A stretch of 64,000 bases of DNA from Watersipora subatra (lineage: Eukaryota > Bryozoa > Gymnolaemata > Cheilostomatida > Watersiporidae): assembly GCF_963576615.1 (NCBI RefSeq), contig NC_088712.1:33365155-33429154 (forward strand), written 5' to 3'. The notes under the pieces are model-generated. The model was not told the origin of the DNA. It was given only the letters and a program-made list of their open reading frames with translations, and did no database searches. Numbering within the stretch: the stretch's first letter is position 1; each line of letters begins with the position of its first letter. The position numbers were made by a program, and so were the translations under genes. This document shows positions 56,101 to 64,000 of the stretch, piece after piece.

Positions 56101-56303
56101 AAATTCCATTATTTCCACTATATAATGTGTCAGGCCAGTGGAAGTTATCAAATTTGATTTGAATAACAAGAATACCATAGTTAGCTTGAAAAATGTCGCT
56201 TTTTTCTGGGAGATAAAACGACATGTAGGGGAATATCTATAATATTTACTAGTACCCTCGCAGTTTACTGTGCCATGGGAGAGCGCCAAGTGTGCCAATG
56301 AAG
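38102..56303 (-). CDS. DHFR: Dihydrofolate reductase, all but the first exon
   Basis: Five minus-strand exons join with matching phases to 171 residues: 56256-56303, 53959-54111, 47438-47555, 41810-41922 and 38102-38186. DHFR reduces dihydrofolate to tetrahydrofolate with NADPH, supplying thymidylate and purine synthesis. Diagnostic motifs in order: [21 protein letters not shown] (Asp at the catalytic acid position), [22 protein letters not shown] (folate-binding Arg), [12 protein letters not shown] (NADPH site), [19 protein letters not shown] and INYEFQVY. About ten N-terminal residues with the start codon are missing; their exon should lie above 56303. Exons 2 and 3 of vertebrates are fused here. 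Introns hold minisatellites, TIR elements and a mariner. The last codons and the stop lie in the 37-bp satellite. All visible motifs are intact, so a functional gene is likely. Confidence 0.92.
38391..38516. repeat. 42-bp tandem repeat, 3 units
   Basis: Unit TTTAGTCACCTAAACCTCTG followed by CTTGCAAATTCTATTTCCCTCA, in the last intron of DHFR. Confidence 0.95.
38697..38916. repeat. 24-bp tandem repeat, 9 units
   Basis: Unit AAAATCGGAGCCAGTGTCGC plus ACTT, nine almost perfect copies, multiple of three and stop-free in several frames on both strands. Unusually GC-rich and homogeneous for this window, so recently expanded. Confidence 0.95.
39028..39082. repeat. 23-bp tandem repeat, about 2.5 units
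   Basis: Unit AATCACACCGTATTCACACT plus TGT. Confidence 0.8.
39345..40235. repeat. Diverged tandem duplication of about 445 bp
   Basis: 39345-39795 and 39796-40235 share TTTTTTGTGCAGTTCAA, ATCATTAGCAAGTAATGGCT, TTTTGCTACGATTACAAT and TTAAACTTAGTAACTATAGT in the same order. The second half also resembles the interiors of the TA-flanked elements at 25196-26024 and 56969-57875. Confidence 0.8.
40275..40944. mobile_element. Nested TIR element, 670 bp
   Basis: Starts ACTATGTTTCCATGATGCGC and ends with the complement ACTATGTTTCCATGGTGTGC; the similarity continues inward for about 45 bp (to CCCYCTCCGAA). It interrupts a sequence that resembles the other TA-flanked elements on both sides, so it inserted into an older repeat. 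More GC-rich than its surroundings; no transposase. Confidence 0.75.
41453..41517 (+). ncRNA. tRNA-like pol III promoter, possible SINE head
   Basis: TGTAGCTCGGTGGTTGAATGCG resembles a tRNA D-arm with A box and GAGTTCAAATCC resembles a B box, about 50 bp apart. The arms do not fold into a proper tRNA, so a tRNA-derived SINE or pseudogene is more likely than a working tRNA gene. It lies in the last DHFR intron. Confidence 0.4.
41810..41922 (-). CDS. DHFR: DHFR exon 5
   Basis: 113 bp, TTTTGTAG acceptor, CA|GTACGT donor. Encodes [20 protein letters not shown] then [17 protein letters not shown], matching EAMNHPGHLKLFVTRI...SDTFFP of human DHFR. Confidence 0.93.
41990..42660. other. No gene recognised
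   Basis: Intron 4 of DHFR. The short duplicated TTATTGTGATTG at about 42092-42117 is the only feature seen. Confidence 0.4.
42662..43125. repeat. 33-bp minisatellite, about 14 units
   Basis: Unit ATTCAAGATGGAGGTTCATG followed by ATTAACAACTAGA, with ACTTTC variants at both ends and one shortened unit. In intron 4 of DHFR. Confidence 0.95.
43130..43940. other. No gene recognised
   Basis: AT-rich intronic DNA with no repeats longer than a few bases except GGTATAAGGTATA near 43700. Confidence 0.4.
44005..44285. repeat. Minisatellite with 39- and 51-bp units, about 6 units
   Basis: Unit CCCATAATATCAGGTGCCCC then AGTATTGAACATGATACAA, with an optional 12-bp insert (CTATCAGTATTG). Long and short units alternate. 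A 159-codon frame crosses the array (43948-44427) but is probably a by-product. Confidence 0.9.
44758..45481. mobile_element. Foldback element, about 280-bp inverted arms
   Basis: 44758-45035 and 45205-45481 are inverted copies (shared AATCAGACACGC, TGGTCCACY, AGACACCCATCTCTATYATT in complement). The centre contains CTAGC and two copies of an AAAACGCGGT-like motif. Arms differ by scattered substitutions. No coding sequence; a foldback or long-TIR non-autonomous element. Confidence 0.75.
45490..45795. other. No gene; AACCGG-rich degenerate repeat
   Basis: 45625-45725 holds several copies of AAAACCGGTTTAAAC-like sequence, a small degenerate repeat. Otherwise no feature. Confidence 0.4.
45801..47036 (+). 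mobile_element. CCCTAGG-ended element, copy 1
   Basis: 1236 bp, beginning CCCTAGGACACTTATGTATT and ending with its complement, flanked by TA (45799-45800, 47037-47038). A second copy in the opposite orientation lies at 48122-49312. Internal landmarks include two CATAAACGCATTTATG-like palindromic stretches. Only short frames; non-autonomous. The TA duplication suggests the Tc1/mariner group, but this is inference. Confidence 0.85.
47438..47555 (-). CDS. DHFR: DHFR exon 4
   Basis: 118 bp, CTCATTAG acceptor, CAG|GTATTT donor. Encodes [10 protein letters not shown] and [20 protein letters not shown]; the GGSSVYQ turn binds NADPH. Lies between two inverted CCCTAGG-ended transposable elements. Confidence 0.95.
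48122..49312 (-). mobile_element. CCCTAGG-ended element, copy 2 (inverted)
   Basis: 1191 bp, same ends as copy 1 (CCCTAGGACACTTAT), TA on both sides (48120-48121, 49313-49314), and homologous to copy 1 in reverse over its whole length with small indels. The two copies bracket DHFR exon 4 and could pair in the pre-mRNA. Confidence 0.85.
49620..50620 (-). repeat. Dispersed repeat, copy 2 (inverted relative to 30.5-31.5 kb)
   Basis: The complement of 50460-50620 aligns with 30560-30690 (GAGTGGCCACRACTTG, GCCGAGATGAAA, GGCTTGTAAAAA). 49740-49960 aligns in reverse with 31130-31310 (GCCGCGTAG, GCCGATGTGAATACG). Coding potential of the small gene's last exon is lost here. Confidence 0.65.
50969..51165. 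repeat. 64-bp tandem repeat, 3 units
   Basis: Unit CTAAACTCTATCAGCGGTAC then TTGGCTGCAGGCACAATGTACTAGCTAAAACAACCAGAGAAAAC. Confidence 0.95.
51170..51925. other. No gene recognised
   Basis: Intron 3 of DHFR. Overlapping short frames on both strands at 51241-51546 have no support. Direct CATTCAGTAAATC/CATTCTGTTGTTATTCAATA similarity near 51700 is minor. Confidence 0.35.
51930..52283. mobile_element. MITE-like element with TIRs
   Basis: Begins TAAGCCTAGTTCCCATAT and ends with the complement TAAAGCCTGGTTCCCATAT. About 354 bp, GC-rich relative to its flanks (GCGACAGCACCGCAGGCC and similar), no coding potential. Superfamily not assigned. Confidence 0.65.
52700..53950. other. No gene recognised
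   Basis: Intron 3 of DHFR. Contains an ACATGT-rich stretch (TACATGTTACATGTACATGT at 52780-52806). No exon of either strand stands out. Confidence 0.4.
53959..54111 (-). CDS. DHFR: DHFR fused exon 2-3
   Basis: 153 bp, CTATAG acceptor, CA|GTTGTA donor. Encodes [20 protein letters not shown] then [15 protein letters not shown] and [10 protein letters not shown]. Corresponds to two exons in vertebrates and in the neighbouring DHFR-like gene. Confidence 0.93.
54480..55584 (-). pseudogene. Mariner transposon fossil
   Basis: About 1.1 kb, flanked by TA and bounded by imperfect inverted repeats (CAAGAGTTGATCCAAAAGTT at the left, complement TAAGGGTCGATCCAGAAGTT at the right). On the minus strand broken frames follow mariner transposase order: near 55250 [20 protein letters not shown] then RSGRP (DNA-binding HTH); near 54830 [20 protein letters not shown] (region of the second catalytic Asp, read as Asn) and RLKR; near 54600 [12 protein letters not shown] (C-terminus). 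Many stops and shifts make it inactive. It lies in the DHFR intron between the LPW exon and the fused exon 2-3. Confidence 0.85.
56256..56303 (-). CDS. DHFR: DHFR first visible exon
   Basis: 48 bp, ACCTCAG acceptor, GAGG|GTACTA donor. Encodes [15 protein letters not shown], matching GIGKNGDLPWPPLR of human DHFR. Needs two bases from an upstream exon that I cannot place. Confidence 0.85.
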
Positions 56304-56968
56304 CTGAGGTAATAAGTCATAGCACAATTATTCAGAAATATCGAAAGGCGACAATAGATGCAATTACTAAAACTAAATGTCTCGAGTTGGAGTCTCATTG
56401 AATGTGATCATTTATTCTAACTTCAAACCATGGCTTTGGAGAAATAGACAGACATTGCAATAGTAATAGATAGATTACTATTGCAATGTCGAAGATTGTA
56501 ACAGATTACTATTACATATTTAGTAATATTACTATTGTAATAGTAATAATTTTTGTTTAACTTTATTTTAGAGCTACAATGTTGCTTTTAATTCGAAGGT
56601 CGAGTTTAGTTTTTTCTATTTGAAGGGACAAGGGGAGAGAGTTTTGAGACGATTTTGGAACGGATTAGGCAATTTATAAATTGACATGTATTTTACAGTT
56701 CGTATAATATAGAATCCCTATAACATAAGCATTCTTGGAACAGATTATTGTCTTTGTAACAGCCTTTAAGGTATGTACTCATTGTTCAATAACAGCCATC
56801 TTGTGAAATGTAGAAAGGCTCAAGTTGTCACATGATGAATGAAACTTATCTAATTATTAACATATGTACAAAATTAAAACTGTCTAAACTCGTAAACGCA
56901 GTCAGGTATTGAACTGTTCTTTTCATAAATTAGGTAGAGGATTCTTATAGCACCTCTGAAGCCCAATA

Positions 56969-57875
56969 CAGTGCACTCTCAGAATACAATTTTAATCTGT
57001 TCAAGGGTTAGTATCGTACAGTGAAAAAATCATATGTAGTGGTATAGAAGCCATAATTATATAATGCAAACATCCCTTGGTAAAAATCGACAAAATTTAT
57101 AAGTGCCGACATATTAAAATTACTAACAAAATAGTATATTAACCTTAGTAACTATAGTTACTCACAGCAACTTTATTGTATTTAGTGAGTATGATCTGCA
57201 TTAAAATGTAACATTATAATGTACAATGTGCAGCACGTACTGTAGGGAGTTCTTACCGTCAAGACAGACGTACGTATAACATAAACTTTGAATTCACTTT
57301 AAATAATTTTAGCTTACTAAACACACCAAGTTTTAGAATGCATCTTTAATTATTTTACGGTGTTTCAACTTTTTATCTCTAAAATTTTACTGCTTACCAG
57401 TTTCTGTCTTCGCTTTTACTATAACTTTTAGCGGACCTGTTTAAAACCTTTTTCAGTCTAATTCGGCAAAAAAGCTTGACCAATGCCGTCTTTGTAACAA
57501 GTAGATTTTTCTTAGCAGACTAAGAGAAAATGTCTGACCACTGACCTTCTGTTTGAATGAATCACAGCTCCAACTTTGCTACCAGTTTTGAAGGGAAAAT
57601 ATTACCATTTTACAGTCGAGAATCGCTGAACTGAGATAATCAGTCATTGTGCCCCTTTCAGGCACTGTGAAAATATTTTCGACGAACAGCATCTGTGTCT
57701 TTGTTATTTTGACCTACATTATAAGCATGATGACTTACAAACATGACCTCGAGTGAAAATTTGGTTGAATTCGCATAGTGAAATAAGATTCATATGATGA
57801 GGAAAATAATCATGTTCCACTTAGTAAGGTAAAAACAATCGTATATCAGGGAATTTTCATCCTGAGGGTGCACTG
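56969..57875. mobile_element. TA-flanked TIR element, copy 2
   Basis: 907 bp, same family and orientation as 25196-26024: left CAGTGCACTCTCAGAATACA, right complement CAGTGCACCCTCAGGATGAA, TA on both sides. The two copies share internal blocks such as GTTCTTACCKTCAAGACAGA. Upstream of the visible DHFR exons. Confidence 0.8.
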
Positions 57876-57879
57876 TAAT

Positions 57880-59140
57880 TTCAATCTTGACTTACAGCCA
57901 CCATCTGAAATTACATGATTTAATTCTTAAATTCATTTGCAATCAGACTTTCGAGCTGGTCACCAAGATAGCCATTCCGTAAATCTCCCACAAGAGTAAT
58001 TACATGTAGTAGTAAAAAGTATGAAAGGTAAATTGGGGTCAACTGAGATATTTGATTAGGCCTACAGTGTTTTGATATATTCTTGTATAAGGATCATTGG
58101 TAGACAGACCTTAGTGCATGGATGGCATTGACGCCGACATGCCTGAGCATTGCGATAGAAGTTTTGTTCCTTGGAGATAAAAAGCTGCAGCGATCAGAGC
58201 AACAGTTTACAATTGATGTGCAGAAGAATCAACCATGGTAACCCTTGGTAAGCAGCAACCGCACGAAAGTTTGTAATTTGTCGATCTGGTGAACCAATGA
58301 ACAACTCATTTGAACTTTTACTACTCGTAAATACAGACTTCGTGTCTAGTTTGCAGTGAAAAGCCTCTAGCGCATTTGAATTTAGCTAAATGTTTACAAA
58401 CTGCCTTTATAATGATATAATGGAAAAGCACATTCCGAAATAATTTTTTCGTTGAATCGACCATATACACTGGCTTAAAAATTAAAATTACTTTGTTTGC
58501 ACCGATAGTATTAATTACACTTTGCATTAATTAATTGAAAATTACAAGTTTTTGTTTCCAAAAATGTTATTGATAATAGTTGAGCAAGCTATCAGCATAA
58601 CCAGTTATCAGTATTATCATTATTTTGTTTTACTGCTTAACATTTTGTCTTACTACTGCAACAATGCTTTTTGCCATTACTCTATGTATTACAGTTTACA
58701 CTGATAGTATTACTACTCATACAGATGTAGTGAATTTTTACATAGAACTCTGTTAGGTAGTTTAGAAAGTTATTTGGTACATCATAATAACTTGTGGCTT
58801 CAGAGTTGTGACTGTGACTTCAGAGTTGCAATTTCAGTCATAAATAATCATAACTGCATTTAGTACGATTATAAATGGCTGAGCAGTAAGGATTAAAGTA
58901 TGTACAGGGCCACATCTCGACCTAGTGTCTGTGTATCGATTCACTCATAGTTTGTATATACGTAGGCTTACTCCGCGACTCTGTAACATTTTATTCTCCA
59001 CTCGGCATATTATACTCATTTTATAGCTGGTGTATTAGCTCACGTTTTAACCAGAGTAACCATTCGTCGTCCAAATGTAAGTACTTTTTGAGTATTAGTT
59101 AAATCATGAGACTGTGTATCAACCCACTCTAGAATATTTC
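57880..59140. other. No gene recognised
   Basis: A minus-strand segment at 58125-58265 has an ATG near 58238 and a possible CTAAG|GTCTGT donor, but stops break it and no family is recognisable. The missing first DHFR exon should lie above 56303, possibly here. Confidence 0.3.
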
Positions 59141-59149
59141 GGCTCTTTC

Positions 59150-60800
59150 TTTTTTCTTAGTGTAATTGTTGCCCTGTTGTATGGTGGTATTAACAACAGC
59201 AGATACCATAAAGGGGCACCGCCTAAACCACAGGAGAAAATCCAAGATATAATGTAACGAACAAAACACCTGGCACAACAAAGGACCATCAAGAGAAGCA
59301 ATAATTAGAAACACATCAACAAACAGATTAAAAACTTCCAGTAAATGGAGTCCACTAAAAAGATGTGCCAATTGTCTTGCCAAACAACCGCTAAAAGAGA
59401 TTAAAAGAGATAAATTACACGCGCACAGCTAAGCTAACCTCTACCAGACTTGACCAAAATAACTGGAGTTAGTCATCACTTACAATCAGCACACTCCCAT
59501 GATGCACTTACAACAAATTTGCTCAAATACCAACCCTCTACAACATAAAGAACAGAAACTGAGCGCCTAAACACTTTTTCACAGGCTAACAGAGACCTCT
59601 AGAAAAGATAACGGCTCCAATGACTCCGCCTCTTTCCTCCGTATGCTGAGACTTTTTTCTTCCTCTGTGGAGATCTTTTTTCTTTCGCTGCTGAGCCTCT
59701 TCCTACTTCAACTGTTAAGCCGCTCTATCTATGGACTGCCATCCCTTTCCTTTTACCGTCAACACTCATAATCGCGTGGGACTGAGCAAAAGAACATAAA
59801 CGATCGTTCGTGTAAAGTTGTAACTCTCATTGGCTATTTTTAACCTTTTTTCATTAGTACTATTGTTCTAGAATGTGGTTTATTGTGTATTCTAATTCTT
59901 GGACTTTTACTTGAAGTATCTTTCACTGGTAAATATCAATATTGCTTATAACAGCTTTACACTTTGTTGTATAGAAGCATTAGTAAAAGCAGATAGTATA
60001 ATGGAGAAACGTCTAAACATCGGAGACATGCGCAATATTACAATGAACATGTCTCCTAATACATTAGAGTACCAGCAATAAAAACAGACATCATACACTC
60101 ATCTATAAGCAGCTTGGAAACGTGTGGAAGGAAGTAGGAAAGGTGGGAGGAAAGAGACATCGATTGACATGCCAGAAAACCATTAAAAGATAGCAGACCT
60201 GTACCAGACACGGCCAAGACAATTGGAGTTAATCATTTCTAATCATTACACTCACATGATGTAGGCCTACTTAAGAGAAGTATACTCAATTGCTAACCTT
60301 CTGCAACATATAGTTCTAACAGAACCTGATCGCCTAAACACCTTCTCATAGGCTAACAGAGACATCTATAAAAGAGAACAGCACCAACAATTCAGCATCC
60401 GTTTTTCTCTTTCCTTTCCAAGGACCTCCTGAGGCTGCCTCTGGAGCCTCCCTTTCTCTTCCCTCTGCCTCTGGGGCCTCTATTCCTTCCTTACCTATGT
60501 AGCCTCATTGTTAATGATCTGCTGATCCTCTCCTACTTCCCCATTACGACTGCCATGACTTTTGTTTGACTGTCAAAACTCGCAGCCGTATGGACCGAGC
60601 AGCAAACATAGACGACCGTTCGAGTAAGGGTGTAACTTTTGGATATTTTAACTTTTTGTCTTTAATATTATTTTTTAGAATTTTAGTAGATGTGTATTTC
60701 AATTATTGGGCTTATAGAACAAAGAAGTGCCTTTTACTGGTAAATATCAGTATTGCTTACAATAGCTTAACACCTCACTTGCACCTGAACCAGTAACAAT
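59150..60800. repeat. Diverged tandem duplication of about 0.8 kb
   Basis: 59150-59975 and 59985-60800 share, in order, the motifs ACCAGAC..GACCAA.A.AA.TGGAGTTA, CGCCTAAACAC, TCA.AGGCTAACAGAGAC and CACTGGTAAATATCARTATTGCTT. Overall identity is moderate. Both copies are C/T-rich in the middle. No coding potential recognised. Confidence 0.7.
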
Positions 60801-60804
60801 CAAT

Positions 60805-62050
60805 TTAGTTCCAACAAACAAAGCAAAAGTACACAAACTGAAATATTCAAAATAGAATAAAATGAAAAAGCAAATTCAACACTGATGTTGTGCGTGGATT
60901 CGGATTACTTATGCACAACATAATTCCTCCACATCCAATCACAACAACCTTCACTAGCGCCTGAATCAGTAATAGTCAAACTAGTTCATACTACCTATGC
61001 AAAGGTATACAAACTAAGCATAGATAAAATAGAATAAGATGACACAACGAATTCAACACTGATGCATGTGTGGATGAGGGTTAATTGTGTATAGCATAAT
61101 TCTTTCCAAATTACGCATTCTACCCTATACTAATAAACTTTACTTCACCAAGGAATGATTTTTCAGCCAGTTTTGTTAACAGCATTCAACTAGTAAGAGG
61201 ACTACGAAGCAAAATACAAAATCATCAAAGCTAAAAGACTCTTTTCCATGTGTTCATCGAACTCATCCACAATCTACAGACCCTAGTAGCCTTCGTATGT
61301 CTCACTGAAATTTCAAAATGCGACTAAAACAGTACATACTTTAATGTCCACGGTAAATCGCCGTGAAGACCAATTCCAAGTTTATCACAGCATGCCACTA
61401 CAATATTGCAAGATTTAGTCATGATGTTACAAGATTCCAGTATCCTGACTTGGAATTTAAGCAAACCGCCAATTTTCGATTGCGAGCATTAGATAGAATC
61501 GACAAAAACTCAAGGTGCCTTCGGTGAGCAGTAAATGCTACGTACATATACAGCAAATAAAGTTGCCAAATTGTAGACTACTTAGTACATGTTCAAGTCT
61601 GGGAAGTTTACAAATCGTCGATCATTCTACATAAATTCGGCGTTCATTTTTGTGAGCGCTAATTTTTATTTGTTTAGAGCGAACTTTCTCCATATTTACT
61701 CGCTGTGTTTCTTCGGACATCCTGTGGCGGTGTCTATGGGCGACGAGGCAAATTATTTCAGTAACATCCTCTATAAATATTATTGGCGAATCTCAATGTC
61801 CGGTAATTGATCTCAGAAATTAGACTAACCGCGCCACTTCGTTTGAGTGATATGTCTATTGGCGGAAATCGGGCGTCACATGTTACGACGCGTGCTTTGT
61901 TATGAGCGTAAATCATGTCGTGACATGCATTAACAACGCACTGTTGGAAAATCTGTGCTCAAAAGTGAAAAGACTAGAAGAAGCATAATATTTTTTAACA
62001 ACGTCATAACTATTAGCTTTATACAAATTACAAACAGTTTCAGTTGGGCG
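60805..62050. other. No gene recognised; probable promoter region
   Basis: Contains a weak internal duplication (60770-60920 versus 60960-61110, both with CAACACTGATG.TG and GTGGAT). The right end precedes the ATG at 62054 and would contain its promoter, but no clear TATA box is seen. Confidence 0.35.
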
Positions 62051-62053
62051 GCG

Positions 62054-63990
62054 ATGAGCGACGAAGACAAAGACTTTATCGATGTTGAAAGTGTGAGAGC
62101 TAAATTATTTGATAGTACTCCTATTTAGCAGTTTCAGGTTGGATAAAGAGCTACTTAGTATAACCTTCTTTATTAGACGTTACGTTTTTACAAATAATGT
62201 TATTAAGCTCATGCCGACTTCCATAGAAATAGCTCTAACTTCAATCACCGGTCCGCTTCTGTTTTTTGTTTATGCTAATGACTTGCCAGGCAAAATAACA
62301 TCGGAATGTCGTCTGTTTGCAGATGATGCCCTTGTGTGCAATTTAAGAAGTGAGAGTGCAGTTTCAAACGAAGATTTAATGACTCTCGAGGAATGGTCCC
62401 GCATCTGGCAACTTTCTTTTAATCAAAGTGTTCAGTTTTTTCCATCGGTGAACTGAAATCTCAACAGGACTACTATTTACATAATGCAAAGCTAACAAAT
62501 GTTGACTCCTATCCATATTTAGGAGGTGAGCTGAGTAGTAAATTAAAATGGGAAAAACACATAGATAAAATTACATCAAAAGCTAACAGACTAGTAGGAA
62601 TGTTACATAGAGTTCTTAAAACAGCTGACACTAAGACAAGATTAGTAGCATACAAGACTCTGATACGATCAGGCCTTGAATATACTTGCCAGGTGTGGGA
62701 CCCACATTTAAAAAAAGATATCAAGAAGATCGAGAAAATCCAAAATAAATGTCTGAAATATGTTTACCGCATAAGATCACCAGTAAGCTTTTTACAATTA
62801 ATGGAAAGCACTAACAAAATCATTACAAGAATCTAGAAAAGATGCCCGAATAAAACTATATTGCAAAGTGTTGAGGTCTGGTGTTATTCAAAACACTTTT
62901 ACTCTTCCCAATAACCTGCACGATACAAGACAAAATAGGGAATTGTACATGCCATCTATAAAATCAGGGCAATATTTTCACTCCTTTTGGCCAAAAACAA
63001 CTAGGGATCTTCGAGGGAATGTCGAGTGTGCAGATGTTTAATTTCTTTGATTTAACCGGAGAGATTTGTACATGTATATATATATGTCAATAAATAAATA
63101 TATAATAAAGAATAAAATAAATAAATAAAAGTAAAAAATAAACAAAGGTTCTTGAAACTGAGTTTTCACGTCTTTTTGCCTTTAGAGGCTCTCAGTGAGA
63201 ACAATCTGATCTGACCGGTGTTCGTCTTTTGACAAAGTCTCAGATACATGCCCCATTAGGCTGTTACTGAACGTATCTTTAACTGCTCTGTTCAAAATAG
63301 CGGATATTCAAGCAAATTTTGTCCGATTTCCTTTTTTTGGAAATTTTGTACCTACAAGCACTTGTTGAAATTTGCATCAAAATGCGCACTATAAGAATAA
63401 GTTGCGCACTTTACTATTTTGTTAGTAACCAAGTATTAATGTTGTGTTGCTAACATTTTAGGATGACGAACGCACAGGCGATGCTGATAATGATCTACAA
63501 TTTGCTAATCCAGTAAGTATGGTACAAGTGTTACCTTTTTCTATAGATGCTTCTGTGAGTGGTAACAGTACTAAGAGTTGCTAGACATTGTACATTGTGT
63601 AATAGTTCAAGTGTACTCACGTGGTCAAGTGTACCGTATACTTTGCTTCAAGCAGTATGTTGAGTTTTGGCTTCGAAATGAAACTGGGATGTACTATTTT
63701 TATCTTCAGTCATTGAAGAATTCGATAATTTTAGCTTAGGTACAACTTTATATAGAAATTGAGCACCAATGACTAGTATTTATAAAATTATAATATTCAA
63801 TATTAACTACTAATCAATGTAGTAATTATAGTGCGAAGTCATAGCTGGGATAATTGCTGCTGCCCTTGCAAGTTCAAAGTTCAGCATTCTGAAATTTTTG
63901 TTTAGTTTTTTGGGAGTGAAAACTTTTTTAAGCTCAGTTTTACCTTTTCCGATTACCTCACAAATTAATTTGTTGCCTGATAGACAATTT
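62054..63990 (+). CDS. 5' exons of an unknown gene with an acidic N-terminus
   Basis: Exon 62054-62092 encodes MSDEDKDFIDVES and ends AGT|GTGAGA. Exon 63464-63514 (ACATTTTAG acceptor, CCA|GTAAGT donor) encodes DDERTGDADNDLQFANP, joining in phase 0. A third segment from 63832 (ATTATAG acceptor), also phase 0, encodes CEVIAGIIAAALASSKFSIL and a hydrophobic continuation to a TAG at 63991. The first two exons have good splice sites and an acidic, hydrophilic composition unlike the AT-rich background. I do not recognise the protein. If the third exon is real, the product would have an acidic head and a membrane-inserting tail. The gene may run past the right edge. A LINE fragment lies in intron 1. 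Confidence 0.5.
62205..63160 (+). pseudogene. 5'-truncated non-LTR retrotransposon (jockey/CR1-like)
   Basis: 62217-62453 encodes GPLLFFVYANDLP, RLFADDALVCNL (catalytic DD of RT motif C) and LEEWSRIWQLSFN. After a frame change, 62470-62835 encodes YPYLGGELSSKLKWEKHIDK, ANRLVGMLHRVL, AYKTLIRSGLEYTCQVWDPH and KIEKIQNKCLKYVYR, the usual post-RT region of jockey/CR1-type elements. A third frame up to about 63040 ends QYFHSFWPKT. Two frame shifts and a missing 5' half make it dead. The 3' end has a (TATA)n and AATAAA-rich tail at 63075-63160. Insertion is in the sense direction in an intron. Confidence 0.85.
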
Positions 63991-64000
63991 TAGGTTGTTT

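Noticed and set aside
58125..58265. Possible first DHFR exon with ATG near 58238
   Set aside because: The ATG frame stops after nine codons and no VAV-type N-terminal motif is visible.

Overview
The window is animal nuclear DNA: AT-rich, intron-rich and dense in transposons and minisatellites, with GT-AG introns, AATAAA signals and no bacterial-style gene packing. The mix (Ty3/gypsy element with 5-bp target duplication, MULE-type transposase genes, Ulp1/C48 protease exons, mariner, a jockey/CR1-like LINE, many TA-flanked TIR elements, long 37-bp satellites) fits a marine invertebrate, perhaps a lophotrochozoan. The species cannot be fixed by reading alone.

Layout. 3.1-13.9 kb: two decayed copies of one intron-containing MULE DNA transposon in inverted orientation. 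The minus-strand copy has a nearly complete 4.9-kb gypsy element in an intron; the plus-strand copy shows the unoccupied insertion site. 15.5-16.8 kb: exons of an Ulp1/SENP-like cysteine protease ending in a 13-residue tandem repeat. 18.3-22.2 kb: minisatellites, including a 30-bp array open in several frames and a 37-bp array of about 41 units.

23.9-56.3 kb: the main host-gene region, two tandem dihydrofolate reductase genes on the minus strand, found by assembling short exons whose splice phases match. The distal gene (38.1-56.3 kb) is a canonical DHFR: 171 residues are visible in five exons, with only the first exon missing. Its last exon runs directly into a 4.3-kb satellite of a 37-bp unit, and the satellite supplies the last codons and the stop. 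The second gene (23.9-29.2 kb) is a divergent paralogue with the same exon phases; its exon-4 splice donor has been amplified into a 52-bp minisatellite. The introns hold minisatellites, a mariner fossil, a pair of CCCTAGG-ended elements, a foldback element and other TIR elements.

29.5-30.6 kb: a small plus-strand gene of unknown function with CRE and TATA motifs. 62.05 kb to the right edge: the 5' end of an unknown plus-strand gene with a decayed LINE in its first intron.

A recurring theme is tandem arrays whose unit contains a real or apparent exon/intron junction (DHFR last exon, DHFR-like exon-4 donor, the 18.3-kb exon donor) or coding sequence (protease tail). All coordinates come from manual reading; exon boundaries may be off by a few bases.
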